Notes under the pieces: model-generated
The model's database searches: none
Seen by the model: the letters and a program-made list of their open reading frames with translations, nothing else
What the model was told of the DNA's origin: nothing
In this document: positions 39,145 through 40,071 of the stretch, piece after piece
How the letters are laid out: every line of letters starts with the position of its first letter
Numbering within the stretch: the stretch's first letter is position 1
Position numbers and translations under genes: made by a program
Assembly (NCBI GenBank): GCA_031553505.1
Contig: JAVBLP010000025.1
Coordinates: 1-40,071 of the forward strand
Source of the DNA: JAVBLP01 sp031553505
GTDB lineage: Bacteria; Elusimicrobiota; Endomicrobiia; Endomicrobiales; Endomicrobiaceae
Direction of reading: 5' to 3'
DNA length: 40,071 bases

Positions 39145-40071
39145 TTATAAGTATTTTTGCGCGTTTTTCACTGCTTCATCTAATTTTGAAACATCTTTTG
39201 AGCCGCCCTGCGCCGAATCCGGCTTGCCGCCTCCGGAACCCGCAATATCCGCGGCAATAGCTTTAGCTATTTTGCCGGCATTAATTCCTTTTTGCACATA
39301 ATCCGGTGTTACGGAAACAATAAATGATGCTTTACCGTCGCTTTTTGAAGCTACTAGAATAACCGCCGAGCCTAATTTTGCTTTAAGCTGGTCGGAAATA
39401 TCCCTCATTGCCTTTATATCGGCTCCGTCTTCAATAAGCGATATAAACTTTATGCCGTTTACTTCTTTTACTTCTTTGGCGTATGAATCTATTTCGCCGG
39501 AAATCATTTTGCTCTTAAGAGCGGAAAACTCCTGCTCAAGTTTTTTATGGTCAGCAATGTATTTTTTAGCCTTGATTAAAAGTTCGTCTTTTGAAGAATT
39601 AAGCGCTTCAGCCGCCTGCTGCATCGAATTTTCTTCGCTCAATATATAATTTTCCGCGGCTTCTCCGGCAACCGCTTCTATCCTTCTTACGCCTGCCGCA
39701 ACGGAATATTCGGAAACGATTTTGAATATGCCGATATCGCCCGTTCTGTCAATATGCGTGCCGCCGCATAATTCCATGGAGTAGTTTATTTCATCATCTT
39801 CATTTTTAACGGAAACCGTCCTTACGACATCGCCGTACTTTTCGCCAAATAATGCCATCGCACCGGCGTTTCTTGCTTCCGCTATACCCATGCTTTCAAC
39901 GCATACGGGCATATTTTCCCTTACGACGGCATTTACTTTTCTTTCGATTTTAACCAGATCTTCTTTATTTATAGCCGTCAAATGCGTAAAGTCAAAACGC
40001 AGATAACCCCTTGAGACCAAATAGCCTGCATGGTTCATATGTTCCCAAAACTGATCTCTTAATCCTGTATG
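39145..40071 (-). CDS. alaS: Alanyl-tRNA synthetase (C-terminal part, cut by window edge)
   Basis: Charges tRNA-Ala and edits misloaded Ser/Gly. The open frame continues past 40038 to the window edge, so only the last 308 or so codons are seen. Visible: end of the linker (HTGLRDQFWEHMNHAG, LRFDFTHL), the editing/SAD domain with zinc residues in MELCGGTHIDRTGDIG and VAAGVRRIEAVAG, a coiled coil (about KDELLIKAKKYIADHKKLEQEFSALK), and the C-Ala DHHA1 domain with AGSGGGKPDSAQGG. The HxxxH half of the zinc site lies near the start of the visible editing domain or just outside it. The stop codon is followed by a structured gap. Confidence 0.97.
   Translation of the reverse strand, partial: HTGLRDQFWEHMNHAGYLVSRGYLRFDFTHLTAINKEDLVKIERKVNAVVRENMPVCVESMGIAEARNAGAMALFGEKYGDVVRTVSVKNEDDEINYSMELCGGTHIDRTGDIGIFKIVSEYSVAAGVRRIEAVAGEAAENYILSEENSMQQAAEALNSSKDELLIKAKKYIADHKKLEQEFSALKSKMISGEIDSYAKEVKEVNGIKFISLIEDGADIKAMRDISDQLKAKLGSAVILVASKSDGKASFIVSVTPDYVQKGINAGKIAKAIAADIAGSGGGKPDSAQGGSKDVSKLDEAVKNAQKYL

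Noticed and set aside
1..40071. CRISPR array, insertion sequences, prophage or replication origin
   Set aside because: No regular spacer repeats, transposase, integrase, phage structural set, or DnaA-box cluster was found by reading either strand.

Overview
All protein and tRNA genes recognised in this 40 kb chromosomal segment lie on the minus strand, so transcription runs from high to low coordinates. The DNA is AT-rich (roughly 40% GC by eye). Gene junctions are very tight: ATGA and TAATG overlaps or gaps of 0-20 bases. There are no transposases, phage genes, CRISPR arrays or plus-strand genes that I can support. Outer-membrane PorV/PorQ-like barrels, lipoproteins, EnvC, FtsX and a periplasmic S41 protease point to a diderm bacterium. 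PEGA-domain Ser/Thr kinases, FHA and PP2C proteins and glycogen/galactose enzymes make Elusimicrobiota (an Elusimicrobium-like, host-associated fermenter) my best guess. That placement is an inference from gene content and style, not a database result.

Region A (about 40.07-33.2 kb) is mostly translation and protein quality control. It holds alaS (cut by the window edge), a double-ACT protein with a strongly folded mRNA leader, peptide deformylase, two unknown envelope proteins, tRNA-Arg(CCG), D-aminoacyl-tRNA deacylase, a PflX-type radical SAM protein, a MEMO-family protein, a small membrane protein and NAD(P)HX epimerase. The 3' end of tRNA-Arg is imperfectly duplicated about 150 bp away, right against the dtd start, which looks like an attachment-site scar.

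Region B (33.2-24.0 kb) is a peptide acquisition block: an active M16 peptidase lipoprotein, an M16 paralogue without its zinc motif, and a complete Opp ABC transporter (oppA-B-C-D-F). It is followed by the CCA-adding enzyme and tRNA-Gly(CCC).

Region C (23.9-19.5 kb) starts from two well-formed sigma70-type promoters. One drives a CpXC zinc protein and is predicted to give a leaderless mRNA. The other drives an M50 membrane protease, trpS, scpA and scpB.

Region D (19.5-6.3 kb) is the most interesting part. A good promoter is followed by an unbroken run of a transmembrane PEGA Ser/Thr kinase, a tail-fibre-like secreted protein, a FlgD/T9SS-like surface protein, a PorV-like barrel, a periplasmic coiled-coil protein, a receptor with two cytoplasmic FHA domains and an extracytoplasmic repeat domain, a transmembrane PP2C phosphatase, a lone receiver domain, and a PorV-barrel/TPR fusion. 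Writer, eraser, phosphothreonine reader and outer-membrane parts in one transcription unit suggest a trans-envelope phosphosignalling or surface-assembly system that I cannot match to a described one.

Region E (6.3-0 kb) continues the same run with galT, glgA, an FtsX-like protein without FtsE beside it, an EnvC-like protein with a degenerate LytM domain, a C-terminal processing protease (own weak promoter), a small membrane-anchored protein, and the first 24 codons of tsaD with a TTG start.
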